Of a stretch of DNA of 64,000 bases, positions 10,886 to 19,373 are shown one piece after another. The notes under the pieces are model-generated. The model was not told where the DNA came from. It worked only from the letters and a program-made list of their open reading frames with translations, and ran no database searches. Both the position numbers and the translations under genes were made by a program. This DNA comes from Rhabdophis nuchalis (taxonomy: Eukaryota; Chordata; Lepidosauria; Squamata; Natricidae), in NCBI GenBank assembly GCA_039707465.1, contig CM077644.1, forward strand, positions 221,979,962 to 222,043,961, written 5' to 3'. Every line of letters begins with the position of its first letter. The stretch's first letter is position 1.

Positions 10886-11920
10886 ATTAATAGAGTTGGA
10901 AGCGATCTTATAGGTCTGTGATGGCATTGAACCTATGGCATTGCTGGCACAGGAGCCCGCAGTTCTGGTACGCATGTGTGCACCAGCCAGGTTATTTTTG
11001 GCCCTCCATAGGGCTGGGGGAGGTCAATTTTGCCCTCCCCAGGCTTTAGGAAAGCCTCCGAAGCCTAGAGAGGGTGAAAAATAGGCCCAATGTGCCAACC
11101 AGAAGTTAGTTTCTGAACTTCTGGTTGACCTGTTGGGCCTGTTTTTCGGCCTCCCCAACTCCAGAAGGGTGAAAACAGCCTCCCCTGGCCTCCCACCAGA
11201 AGGCAAAAACAGATTGTTTCTGAACTTCCAGTTGGCCCATTGGGTGAAAATGGCCTTCAGACGCTTTCTTGAAACCTGGGGAGAACGGAAAATGAGCCCA
11301 ACGGGCCAACTGGAAGTTGAGAAATGGTTAATTTGCACCTTCCAGAAGGCCTCCCAGGGACTGGGGGAGGCTGTTTTGCCCTCCCTAGGCTTCAGAAAAG
11401 GCTCCGGAGCCTGGGGAGGGTGAAAATTCCCCCCCCCCCCCAATGGGGGGTCCTTGTGCACATGTGCAGGTGGGTGGGACACACACACGCAATAGCGTGC
11501 ATGCACACACACACAATTTTGGCACACCTTTAGAGAAAGGTTAGCCATCACTGTTATAGGTCATCTAGTCCAACCCTCCCCCCACTCAAGCAGGAGACCC
11601 TACATCATTTCTGACAAATAGCAGTCTAGTCTCTTCTTGAAAATCTCAAGTGATGAAGCTCCCACAACTTCTGAAGGCAAGCTGCTCCATTGGTTGATTG
11701 TCACCATCAGAAAATCTCTCCTTATTTTCAGGTTGAATCTCTCCTTGATCAGTTTCCATCCATCATTCCTTCTCTGGCCTTCAGGTGCCTTGAAAAATGA
11801 CTTGACCCCTTCATCTCTGTGGCAGACCATGAAATATTGGAACACTGCTATCATGTCTCAGCTGGTCCTTCTCTTCATTTGACTAGCCATGCCCAGTTCC
11901 TGTAACCTGTCCTGTTGGGT
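10886..11920 (-). mobile_element. CR1 LINE 3' fragment, split by a hAT insertion
   Basis: The two CR1 pieces are 10886-10907 and 11562-11920. They rejoin perfectly once the hAT at 10916-11553 and one copy of its duplication are removed. The minus strand retains GDMIAVF-like protein similarity (MIAVFQYFMVCHRDEGVKSF) and EVFKKRLDCYLSEM, the CR1 C terminus. The copy is old and 5' truncated. Confidence 0.85.
10916..11553. mobile_element. hAT-type MITE inserted into CR1
   Basis: The left end CTGTGATGGCATTGAACC and right end GGTTAGCCATCACTG are inverted. A perfect 8-bp duplication TTATAGGT lies at 10908-10915 and 11554-11561. It is 638 bp, GC-rich and contains repeated CCTCCCCAGGC..TTCAGAAA-like modules on both strands, which explains long overlapping false frames. 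It belongs to the same family as 5040, 38434 and 52876. No transposase is present. Confidence 0.9.
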
Positions 11921-12101
11921 GTGAGTGTATTCATTAATTCATTCCTTAAAAGGAATATATGTTTTTAATATGTACTATTTTCTTTCAGTTCTTTCTTAGC
12001 CTTAGATTAAATACAACTGTAAGTACAATTTTATGTCTCAGAGAGCATAAGACAGCATGGGAAACGATATTTACTATCTCCATTCTGTCATGTACTATTT
12101 T

Positions 12102-13064
12102 TGTTGTGGCCTGCCTCAGCTGGCAGCAGAGTCAGACAGTGAGGAATTTGAGGAGGAGCTTGGGCCAGTCCTAAAGGCTGGGGAAGGCTCCTACGAGGGC
12201 TTTGCATTGGAGGCAGAGACAGGGCCGAGGCTGTCTGGGCAGTGATCAGGTGGCTACGAAGCTAGACAGCAGTGAGACAGAGGAACAGCTAGAGTCTGTT
12301 CCCAGTGCATGCATGTCACTGGTGGGTTTCAGGCAGTATGTCCCGGTACAGGCGTACTGGAGTCTGCCTGGAGCACTGGATACCGTTCCAGTATGGTGCT
12401 CCAGAGGGCCCATACACACACCCGAGCTCCTTACCAGACTTAAAAAAGTCTTTGGCGCTTCTGAACATGCGCATGACGCATACAGCCCCTGTGCTCTCCT
12501 CAGCTGAGCAGCTGGAGCATTGTGGAGGCTCACAGAGGCACTAAGATGCATATGTGCGCTGTGCTTGTGTGCACGCGTGCTGCACGCATCCATGTGGACG
12601 CTGCCAGGCCCGTTCCAACCGTACCAGTTGGAACAGGATCTGGAACCCACCACTGGCGCAGAGCTGCCAGAAGAAAAGAATGAGTCAGAAATCAGGGTCG
12701 ACTTGGGAGCATAGTCACAGGTAGAAGGTGATTGTCCCCTCCCATAGGAAGTAAAAGAGGAGTGAAAGGGGAGTAAATTTGTTCATTCGGTCTTTAGATT
12801 CATTTCAGGAGTGGGAAGATCTGTCCGTTAATCTCAGAGATTCTGTGCCCAGTCTTTCCTTGTACAGCACCTCGTTCGAAAAATATTTACATGGCAGCTT
12901 TCCAAGATAGATAAGGTCTGTAGTCATAATTATTCCTTTCAAAGACTGTTTGCCACGCCTTGCTGAATGTGAATGAGAAGGAATTCACATTTGTTTAATA
13001 AAAGGGGTTTTGCTGGGACCAGGATTCTGCTTTCGTGCTTTTTGGGGAAGCCTAGGTCAGAACA
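12102..13064. mobile_element. Possible solo LTR or other repeat, split by a hAT
   Basis: This GC-richer block stands out from its surroundings. It starts near TGTTGTGGCC and may end at GGTCAGAACA, with an AATAAAA signal at about 13000 some 65 bases before that end. TG...CA ends plus a poly(A) signal are compatible with an LTR, but no target duplication is visible and I cannot name a family. A hAT-like element at 12317-12655 interrupts it. Confidence 0.28.
12317..12655. mobile_element. hAT-type MITE (CACTGGTGGG family)
   Basis: The left end CACTGGTGGGTTTC and right end GAACCCACCACTG form an inverted pair like that of the 33670 copy. The interior contains several CCGGTACAGGCGTAC and ACCGTACCAGTTGG-type inverted segments. 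No target duplication was found, so the boundaries rest on the inverted ends alone. Confidence 0.55.
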
Positions 13065-13156
13065 GCTCTTTACTAAAAGTGTGCAGTTGAATCCTGATAT
13101 TTTTCCAGTTGCCATTTTGCCATCCCCAAGCTTTCCATGTTTATCAATAGATAGAT

Positions 13157-13690
13157 AGATAGATAGATTTTATTTTTCTATACCACATCCTCTCCCCTGG
13201 GGGACTCGGAGCAGTGCACAGGGAAAAATTAAAACAAACATAAAATATATACATAAATAAATACAATAAAAACAGATTAAATCAACTGTCCCTGCACTAA
13301 AATCCCCATTTTTAAAATTAACATTCCCTAACCCCTGAGGTAGAGACTAACCTAGGCCGGCCAAGCAGAAGAAGTGAGTTTTTAATTTCTGACGGAAGGA
13401 GCGGAGGTCCGTGGTTGTTCTAATGTCGGGGGGAAGGTCGTTCCAGAGGGCTGGGCCCGCCACAGAGAAGGCCCTTCCCCTGGGCGTCGCCCGCTGACAA
13501 AGTCTAGTGGACGGCACCCGGAGAAGTCCCTCTCTGTGGGAGCGAATCGGCCGGGAGGATGTATGGGGCAGAATCCGATCCCGCAGATAGCTAGGTCCCG
13601 AGCCATGGAGCGCTTTAAAGATGAGAACTAGCACCTTGAAGCGCACCCGAAAGACGACAGGTAGCCAGTGCAGCTCGATGATTTCCTTCC
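13157..13690 (-). mobile_element. L2 LINE, 3' fragment with GATA tail
   Basis: The minus strand encodes the L2 C terminus from ELHWLPVVFRVRFKV to HFFCLAGLG without a stop, followed by a 3' UTR and a tail of GATA units at 13147-13170. It is nearly identical over this part to the end of the L2 at 19374-22603, so it belongs to the same recently active subfamily. The truncation is near 13680-13690. Confidence 0.92.
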
Positions 13691-13857
13691 TCCCCACCAT
13701 GGAGAAAAATCTATTTTAGTGCAGAACACTGGCCTTCAGTTTTTGCTATCTCTGCTTTAAAATACATGTCTATGTCTGGCATTTCACTCAAAGGAATTCT
13801 GACCACCCAAAAACAAGTGAATGAGTACAAGAGATCAAATAAATAACTTAATACACA

Positions 13858-13948
13858 ATTCATACATAACATACCCGCCGCCCTGGGTCCTGTTGGAGAA
13901 GGGCGGGATATAAATTGAATAAATAAATAAATAAATAAATAAATACAA
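13858..13948 (+). mobile_element. LINE 3' end (L2-like variant) with (AAAT)n tail
   Basis: CCGCCCTGGGTCCTGTTGG, then AGAAGGGCGGGATATAAAT and about seven AAAT units, is a hairpin-type LINE 3' end. The same motif occurs as a short insert inside the L2 copy near 18224-18276. No coding region remains. Confidence 0.6.
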
Positions 13949-14555
13949 ACAAACAAGAGACCTAGTCCAAACTCTAGCTAGTTTTAGTATTCCATCTTTT
14001 TTTCCCCTGGAGCTAAAATTTGTGCCTTCCATTAATCTTTCTTTTCAATAGCCAAAAGGAGCTTAAAAGAGATGGGGAGTATGAAGTTTTTTCCCTTAAA
14101 AAGTTCCACAAAAAAAGTTTTCTCCCTTTGCTTTGTTAGATGGCTGAGTTAAAAATCAGTTTATCCAAGAGACTAGCATAATCCTGCTAATGTTTAGGCA
14201 AATAATGTTAGCGTTGATATATGTTATTCTATTTATGCATTACATTTATTCATAAATATTCCCAGATGTATGAGAGTTTTACAGTATTTATTGCAACAAA
14301 TCCTTTCCTATCATCCATTCTTTCATAATCAACAAAAATGGATCTGCTGGAGCCCACAGTCCTCTTGGATAAAAAACACGAATTGTTCTATGAGTGGTTT
14401 AAAATAAAAGATAAAATGTTATGTATACATAAAATTTTATGTGACTACATTATATATGTGAGAGAATATTTATCATTTTAATGATTCTTTGTAAACATCT
14501 ATAAACCTTGTTGCTCTTAGTATCTTTTTCCAGAAGAAGGATAAGGAATAAATAT
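13949..14555. other. AT-rich non-coding DNA
   Basis: Nothing beyond simple AT-richness could be supported. Confidence 0.5.
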
Positions 14556-14643
14556 CCCTTAATCCCTACGAGATCGCCTTCTGCCACCCACCGGCCCGTA
14601 CACTCCCATAGAGAGGGCCTCCTCATGGTGCCATCGGCTAGAC

Positions 14644-15600
14644 CAGGGGTCCCCAACCCCCGGGCCGCGGACCGGTGCCGGTCCGTGGCTGGGTGGAAGC
14701 CGGGCCACAGGGCTGGAGAGGAGGAGGAGGGAGGAGGGGGCAGCCCCCTGAGCAGAGCCACGGCGTGAACAGCAGGCGTGGCTGTTCACGCCATTGGAGT
14801 GTGGCTCTTCCTCCACCCTCGTCGACGGAGGGACTCCTGTGCGCCGCCGGACCGGCCACCGATTCCCTCCCCTGCTGGCATGCCGGCCACTCATTATCTT
14901 CCAGGGGCTGCGGAGGCTCCGCGGGTGGGGGAGGGAACTGGCGGCCGTAGGGAAGGTTGCTCCGGCGGCGCACAGGAGTCCCTCCGTCGACGAGAGTGGA
15001 GGAAGAGCCCCCACCATCCTCCTGCGTTCTCCTGCATGCTCTGCCCAATGGGCTGCCCCCTCCTCCCTCTTCCTCCTCTCCAGCCCTGCAGCCCGGCTCC
15101 TACCCAGCCATGGAGCCTGACCGAGCGAACGAGTGACCAAGCACGGCGGACGGGCTGGGGGGGGGACAACGACGACGACGACAGACACACATAGAGAAAC
15201 AGAGAGAGGGAGGGAGGGAGAGAAAGATAGACAGAGACACAGAATGAGTGAATGCAAGACAGACAGACACACGCACACACACACAGAGTGACAGAGATGG
15301 GCGGATGAAGGAGAGAGACAGAGAAAGAAAGAAAAAGAAAGTGGGAGAGAGAGAAAGACAGACAGAGAGAAAGAGACAGAAAGGAAAGAAAGACAGAAAA
15401 AGATACAGAAAGAGAGAAAGAGAGAGAAAGAAAAAGAGAGAGAAAGAGGGAAAGAGAAAAAGAAAGAAAGAGAAAGAAATAAAGAGAGAAAGGGAAAGAG
15501 AGAAAGAGAGAAAGAAAGAAATAGCGAGAGAAAGAAAGAGAGACAGAGACAAAGAAAGAGAAAGAAAGAAAGAGAGAGAAAGAAAGAAAGAAAGAAAAAG

Positions 15601-15667
<67 letters not shown>

Positions 15668-15851
15668 ACTTATGACCACAGTTGAGGCCAAAAGTTTGGT
15701 TGCTCACCCAGATCATTGTTAAGTGAGTTTCACATTTTCCAAGTTGGCCACGCCCACCCAGTCACATGACTGCTGAGCCACTCCGCCGGTCTGCAGAATT
15801 TTCTTTAAAATGAAACCGGTCCCTGGTGAAAAAAAAGTTTGGGGACCCCTG
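14644..15851. mobile_element. Charlie3/MER1-like hAT, non-autonomous, 1.2 kb
   Basis: The termini CAGGGGTCCCCAACCCCCGG and GGTCCCTGGTGA...TTTGGGGACCCCTG match the well-known ends of mammalian Charlie3/MER1 hAT elements. A perfect 8-bp duplication GGCTAGAC lies at 14636-14643 and 15852-15859. The interior has an inverted GC-rich duplication (14801-14851 against 14960-15012, within wider arms from about 14680 to 15115), then a purine-rich (GAAA)n tract, then a 3' module beginning CTTATGACCACAGTTGAGG. No transposase frame is present; a 385-codon minus frame is only the repeat read as Ser/Phe/Leu. Confidence 0.9.
15185..15668. repeat. Degenerate (GAAA)n/(GAGA)n purine tract inside hAT
   Basis: About 480 bp almost free of pyrimidines on the plus strand, becoming a pure (GAAA)n run at 15604-15668. 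It sits at the same internal position as the longer tract in the 59131-60782 copy, so it belongs to the transposon. Confidence 0.95.
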
Positions 15852-16245
15852 GGCTAGACAATGTCGACTGGCGACACCCGTGGGGAGAGCCTTCTCCGTG
15901 GGAGCACCTGCCCTCTGGAACGAATTGCCCCCGGAATTAAGAACTATCCCTGACTTACGTACTTTCCGCCGCGGTCTCAAAACCTTTCTCTTTCAACAAG
16001 CCGGGCTGGCAGAAAGTATGTTTTTAAAATTTTTAAATTTAAACTTTTAAATTTAAATTTCTATTATCTTAATCAGGGTTAGTTTGGGTTTTTTCCACGT
16101 TTCAGCCAATATTTTAATTATATCTTTTAAAAGCTTTTAAAATACATAACCTTTATATATTTGTTTTTATATTTATATATCTGTTTTTATTTTGGCTGTA
16201 CACCGCCCTGAGTCCTTCGGGAGTAGGGCGGTATAAAAAAACCAA

Positions 16246-16739
16246 TAAACTCTAAACTCTTAATCAATAGAGTTGTGTGCTGGTACTTAATGTGGCACCC
16301 AAAGAAGACTAGCATGGATTGGCAGTAACAGACTTCCAGGAAATACAAAACTCCTTGACAAAGAGAATCAAATTGCCTCCTTGTTTTGAGAGAAGAATCC
16401 TGTTGCCTCCACGGTAAAGACTGTGTAACAGATGATGGTAAATGGTACCTTTGGGGTGGATCTGGGAACATTATATTGAATTTTCCATATTTAAAGGATG
16501 GAAAGCTGCTACTGAGCTGTCCTGGTCTATCAAAGCCAACCACCAGTCACAGAGCTGCAAGCCATGTCAAAATTTGGCTGATCTGTTCCAAATTTTACTG
16601 AGGAACCAGATGATGATGATGATGATGGCCATGGTAGGATGAGGATAGAAAAAAGTGGAAGAAGCAGATGGAGAACATTAAAAGTGAATGCAAAAAACCA
16701 GGAAGAATAAAGGAGACATTGCAGACATCTCAGTACCCC
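16246..16739. other. Non-coding DNA
   Basis: No element boundary or gene supported. A short GATGAT run is present at 16611-16626. Confidence 0.45.
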
Positions 16740-16748
16740 AACTAGGTA

Positions 16749-16988
16749 GGACCATGGTGGCTCACGTGGTAAGACATTGAGCCTGTGCTCTGCTGAGGCC
16801 AGCTGTTCAGTGGCTCGATTCCCATGAGCAAATAAACCCCGAAGGGACAGGAAAGGAGCCTCCCCTAACTGGCTACTGGCATTCAGGCATCCCACCAGTA
16901 AGATAATACTGCCTGAAAAAATCCCTTTCAGAAAGGAAGCCGGCCACTTTGGTGATCCCTAGCTAACACGTGCCAAAAATAAACCCTA
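16749..16988 (+). mobile_element. tRNA-derived SINE with 9-bp target duplication
   Basis: The head has A-box-like GTGGCTCACGTGG and B-box-like GTGGCTCGATTCC, 45-50 bases apart, as in tRNA promoters. A perfect duplication AACTAGGTA lies at 16740-16748 and 16989-16997, defining a 240-bp element. The body does not match the Sauria SINEs here, so it is a separate family. The 3' end is A-rich (CCAAAAATAAACCCT). It is non-coding and depends on LINE proteins in trans. Confidence 0.82.
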
Positions 16989-16997
16989 ACTAGGTAA

Positions 16998-17845
16998 CAT
17001 CATCAGCACTGATGTTGTTTCTTAGTTAGGGTAATGAAACGTCTGCAAGAAAACAAGCAAGCTCAGAGAGCACCAAGGACCCCTCAAAGCAGGAAGAACT
17101 AAGGAATTAAATTAAGCTCAAAGCTGTGGGAACACAGCACTGACTGGGAAATGAATGAATAGCATCAGAAGCAAAGTGTCTAAGACAATGATGACGTTCG
17201 ATAATGTTCCCTCCAATCTCCAATGGCCTGAAAGAAGGTGCTGCCATTGATATGACCCCTGAAGGAGAAATAAAGCTGATGTTATAGTCATCAAGAGCAG
17301 AGATGGATTGGATAGACGGACTCCAGGACCATCTATCCCAGTGAGTCAGAAATAGATCCCATGAGAAGTCCTTAGGAATCTCAGCCAGTCTGAGAGCAAT
17401 TTCTAGAAGGAAGGCGGATTGGAAAAGAAAGAAAAAACTAGAATTATTGGTAACAATAATTCACTAGATACCAGCCTCTTATTTGGGTTGGCTGAGAGAA
17501 AGGATTAGACTGAAAGATTGATTAAAGGGAAGATTGTGGATCAAATCTTCTATCTCTTTTCACGCCATAGGAAAATTAAAGACAAGTGTGTGGAGGGAGA
17601 AGGGAATGATACATTTTGACAGCTCATAAGAGCTATATGAGGAACCAGCTGGATATCCATGCTTTGCAACAAACCTATGTGATCAGGTAATGCAGGAGAA
17701 ATCCAGTTCACTCTGGTTCAATCCATTGGCTTAGTGGTGGTCGGTGATTGAAACATATAAGGGAATATCGCTCTCACCACCTTGAGTCCAGAAGCAGTTC
17801 CATAGATGGAAGGCATAGACATTTTAGTGAGGCACCAATGTTTAG
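16998..17845. other. Non-coding DNA
   Basis: No supported gene, repeat family or element end. Confidence 0.45.
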
Positions 17846-18495
17846 CTCTCTACATGGGGCTCCCCTTGAGATGCACCTGGAGGCTCCAGTTAGTGCAGAA
17901 TGCGGCCGCGCGGGGAATCTTGGGAGCCTCAAAATACTCCCATATAACACCTCTCCTGCGCGAGCTACACTGGCTCCCTGTGGCCTTCCGGGTGCGTTTC
18001 AAGGTCTTAGTGACCATCTTTAAAGCGCTCCATGGCAGCGGACCTGGTTACTTACAGGACCGCCTACTACCACATACCTCCACTCGACCCGTCCGCTCCC
18101 ACAGGGAGGGCCTCCTTAGGGTGCTGTCCGCCGGACAATGCCGGCTGGCGACTCCCAGGGGAAGAGCCTTCTCTGTGGTGGGTCCCGCCCTCTGGAATGA
18201 CCTTCCCCCAGATCTCCACACAATCCTGGGTCCTTTGTGGAGAAGGGCGGGATATAAATGTGATTTAAAAAAAATCACAGACCTTCGCCTCTTCCATCGG
18301 ACATTAAAAGCTTACTTCTTTCATTTGGCCGGCCTGGCATAGCTGGTACAGCTATTACTATTTAATAAGGCAAAATCTTATTTAATCTTAATTTTAACTA
18401 TTTGTACTTTTATATTTTATAGCTCCTGTGCACCGCCCTGAGTCCCATGTCGGGAGATAGGGCGGTATAGAAATGAAATTAAAGTTAAAGTTAAA
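17846..18495 (+). mobile_element. L2 LINE 3' fragment carrying a small in-frame insert
   Basis: It encodes the L2 C-terminal region (ITPLLRELHWLPVAFRVRF, then HREGLLRVLSAGQCRLATP, and ending KAYFFHLAGLA). A foreign patch of about 50 bp at 18224-18276 contains GGAGAAGGGCGGGATATAAAT, a LINE 3' UTR motif, yet the frame stays open across it. The 3' UTR has the GCCCTGAGTCCC...GGGCGGTATAG hairpin and an (AAGTTA)n tail at 18476-18497. It is 5' truncated. Confidence 0.85.
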
Positions 18496-18573
18496 GTTAG
18501 TACTATAAGGAGCCCCAGACCGCTCCTGAGTGAAGGAGGGAAACATCTGCCAGTTTTAACCAAAGTAACAGAA

Positions 18574-18743
18574 TGTGAGGCAACCTTGCAGTTGGAACAT
18601 AGTTCTTTTCAGGTGGGGAGGGGGAGTAGAATGTCTAACTCCTTAATATCAGAGTGTGTTAATATAAGGCAACCTGGAGTTGGAACAGAGTTCTTTTCAG
18701 GTAGACAGGGGAGTAGAACTCCTTAGCATTAGAGTGTGTTAAT
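18574..18743. repeat. Tandem duplication, two ~89-bp units
   Basis: Unit 1 starts with GTGAGGCAACCTTGCAGTTGG and unit 2 with ATAAGGCAACCTGGAGTTGG. Both end in AGAGTGTGTTAAT, and unit spacing is about 89 bp. The units differ by several substitutions and small gaps, so the duplication is not recent. Confidence 0.8.
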
Positions 18744-19295
18744 TACTGTATAAGAAATACTAATGATCCGATAGTCAATTTGAAATATCCTTTTTTAGCA
18801 AGCACCTAGAAGCCAAGAAGAACATACATGACAAATTTCAAGTTTGTAAGCTTTACAGTTCTGGAGATTTTGTGGTGAGTGAATGGTATTTGGCTTTTAT
18901 ATATATAGATAAAGCATTAAATGAGAAGGGAGTTTAGAGCTGGTTCCCTCTTCCAATTGAAGTGCCCCATTCTGAGTCTAGGTGATTGGATTGTTAGTCA
19001 CTCTGACTTCAAGCCATCAGTGATAAATGTCAGGTTCTTTTGCAATAAGAGCGAATAATCTGGTGTAGATGAGCCATCAGACCTGGCATGTATTATCAAA
19101 ACTTGGTTGGGTAATGTGGCCCTCTCTGAGATTTGCCCTTGACAGTTACGGTTCTTTACAACTTTAACTCCAGGATGTGTAAGATGGTAGAGAGGCTCAG
19201 AAAGCCATGGAAAGCAAAGTAAACATTAAAAATTAAGAGCTAGATGAATCTTTTAGCAGTTTTTCTTATAAATTGCAAGGCAGCCTAGGTGTAAG
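18744..19295. other. Non-coding DNA with a possible old repeat
   Basis: The segment 18790-18905 (AAGCACCTAGAAGCCAAGAAG...CAGTTCTGGAGATTTTGTGG...TATATATAG) has the look of an interspersed element end, but no partner copy or terminus is found in this window. Confidence 0.35.
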
Positions 19296-19366
19296 AAAGC
19301 ATTTCAAATCATTCAAGCAATTCTTCATGAACGTAGTATGAACCAGGGCTAGAAATTTCATCTGCA
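19296..19366. repeat. 71-bp direct repeat, left copy
   Basis: It matches 22807-22877 with three substitutions and no gap. The pair brackets a LINE-X fragment and the long L2, and probably arose as an unusually long target duplication or a segmental duplication. Confidence 0.95.
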
Positions 19367-19373
19367 TGTACAA

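Larger units (their letters stand above)
14556..16245 (+). mobile_element. L2-like LINE 3' fragment, split by a large hAT
   Basis: The L2 part runs 14556-14643 and resumes at 15860-16245. Translation gives RPVHSHREGLLMVPSAR on the left and MSTGDTRGESLLRGSTCPLERIAPG-type sequence in shifted frames on the right, then FRRGLKTFLFQQAGLAE in frame. The 3' UTR ends in CACCGCCCTGAGTCCTTCGG and GGGCGGTATAAA. It represents a different L2 subfamily from the 19374 copy. The interruption is exact, with GGCTAGAC duplicated. Confidence 0.82.

Noticed and set aside
12246..12653. 135-codon minus frame with Ser- and Cys-rich sequence
   Set aside because: Overlaps a hAT-like insertion and other open frames; no recognisable domain or splice context.
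14559..15716. 385-codon minus-strand open frame
   Set aside because: It is the (GAAA)n/(GAGA)n tract of a hAT read as Ser/Phe/Leu plus GC-rich MITE sequence; no domain, and the other frames are also open.
17748..18023. Separate gene upstream of the L2 fragment
   Set aside because: It is an out-of-frame reading through the 5' edge of the L2 copy.
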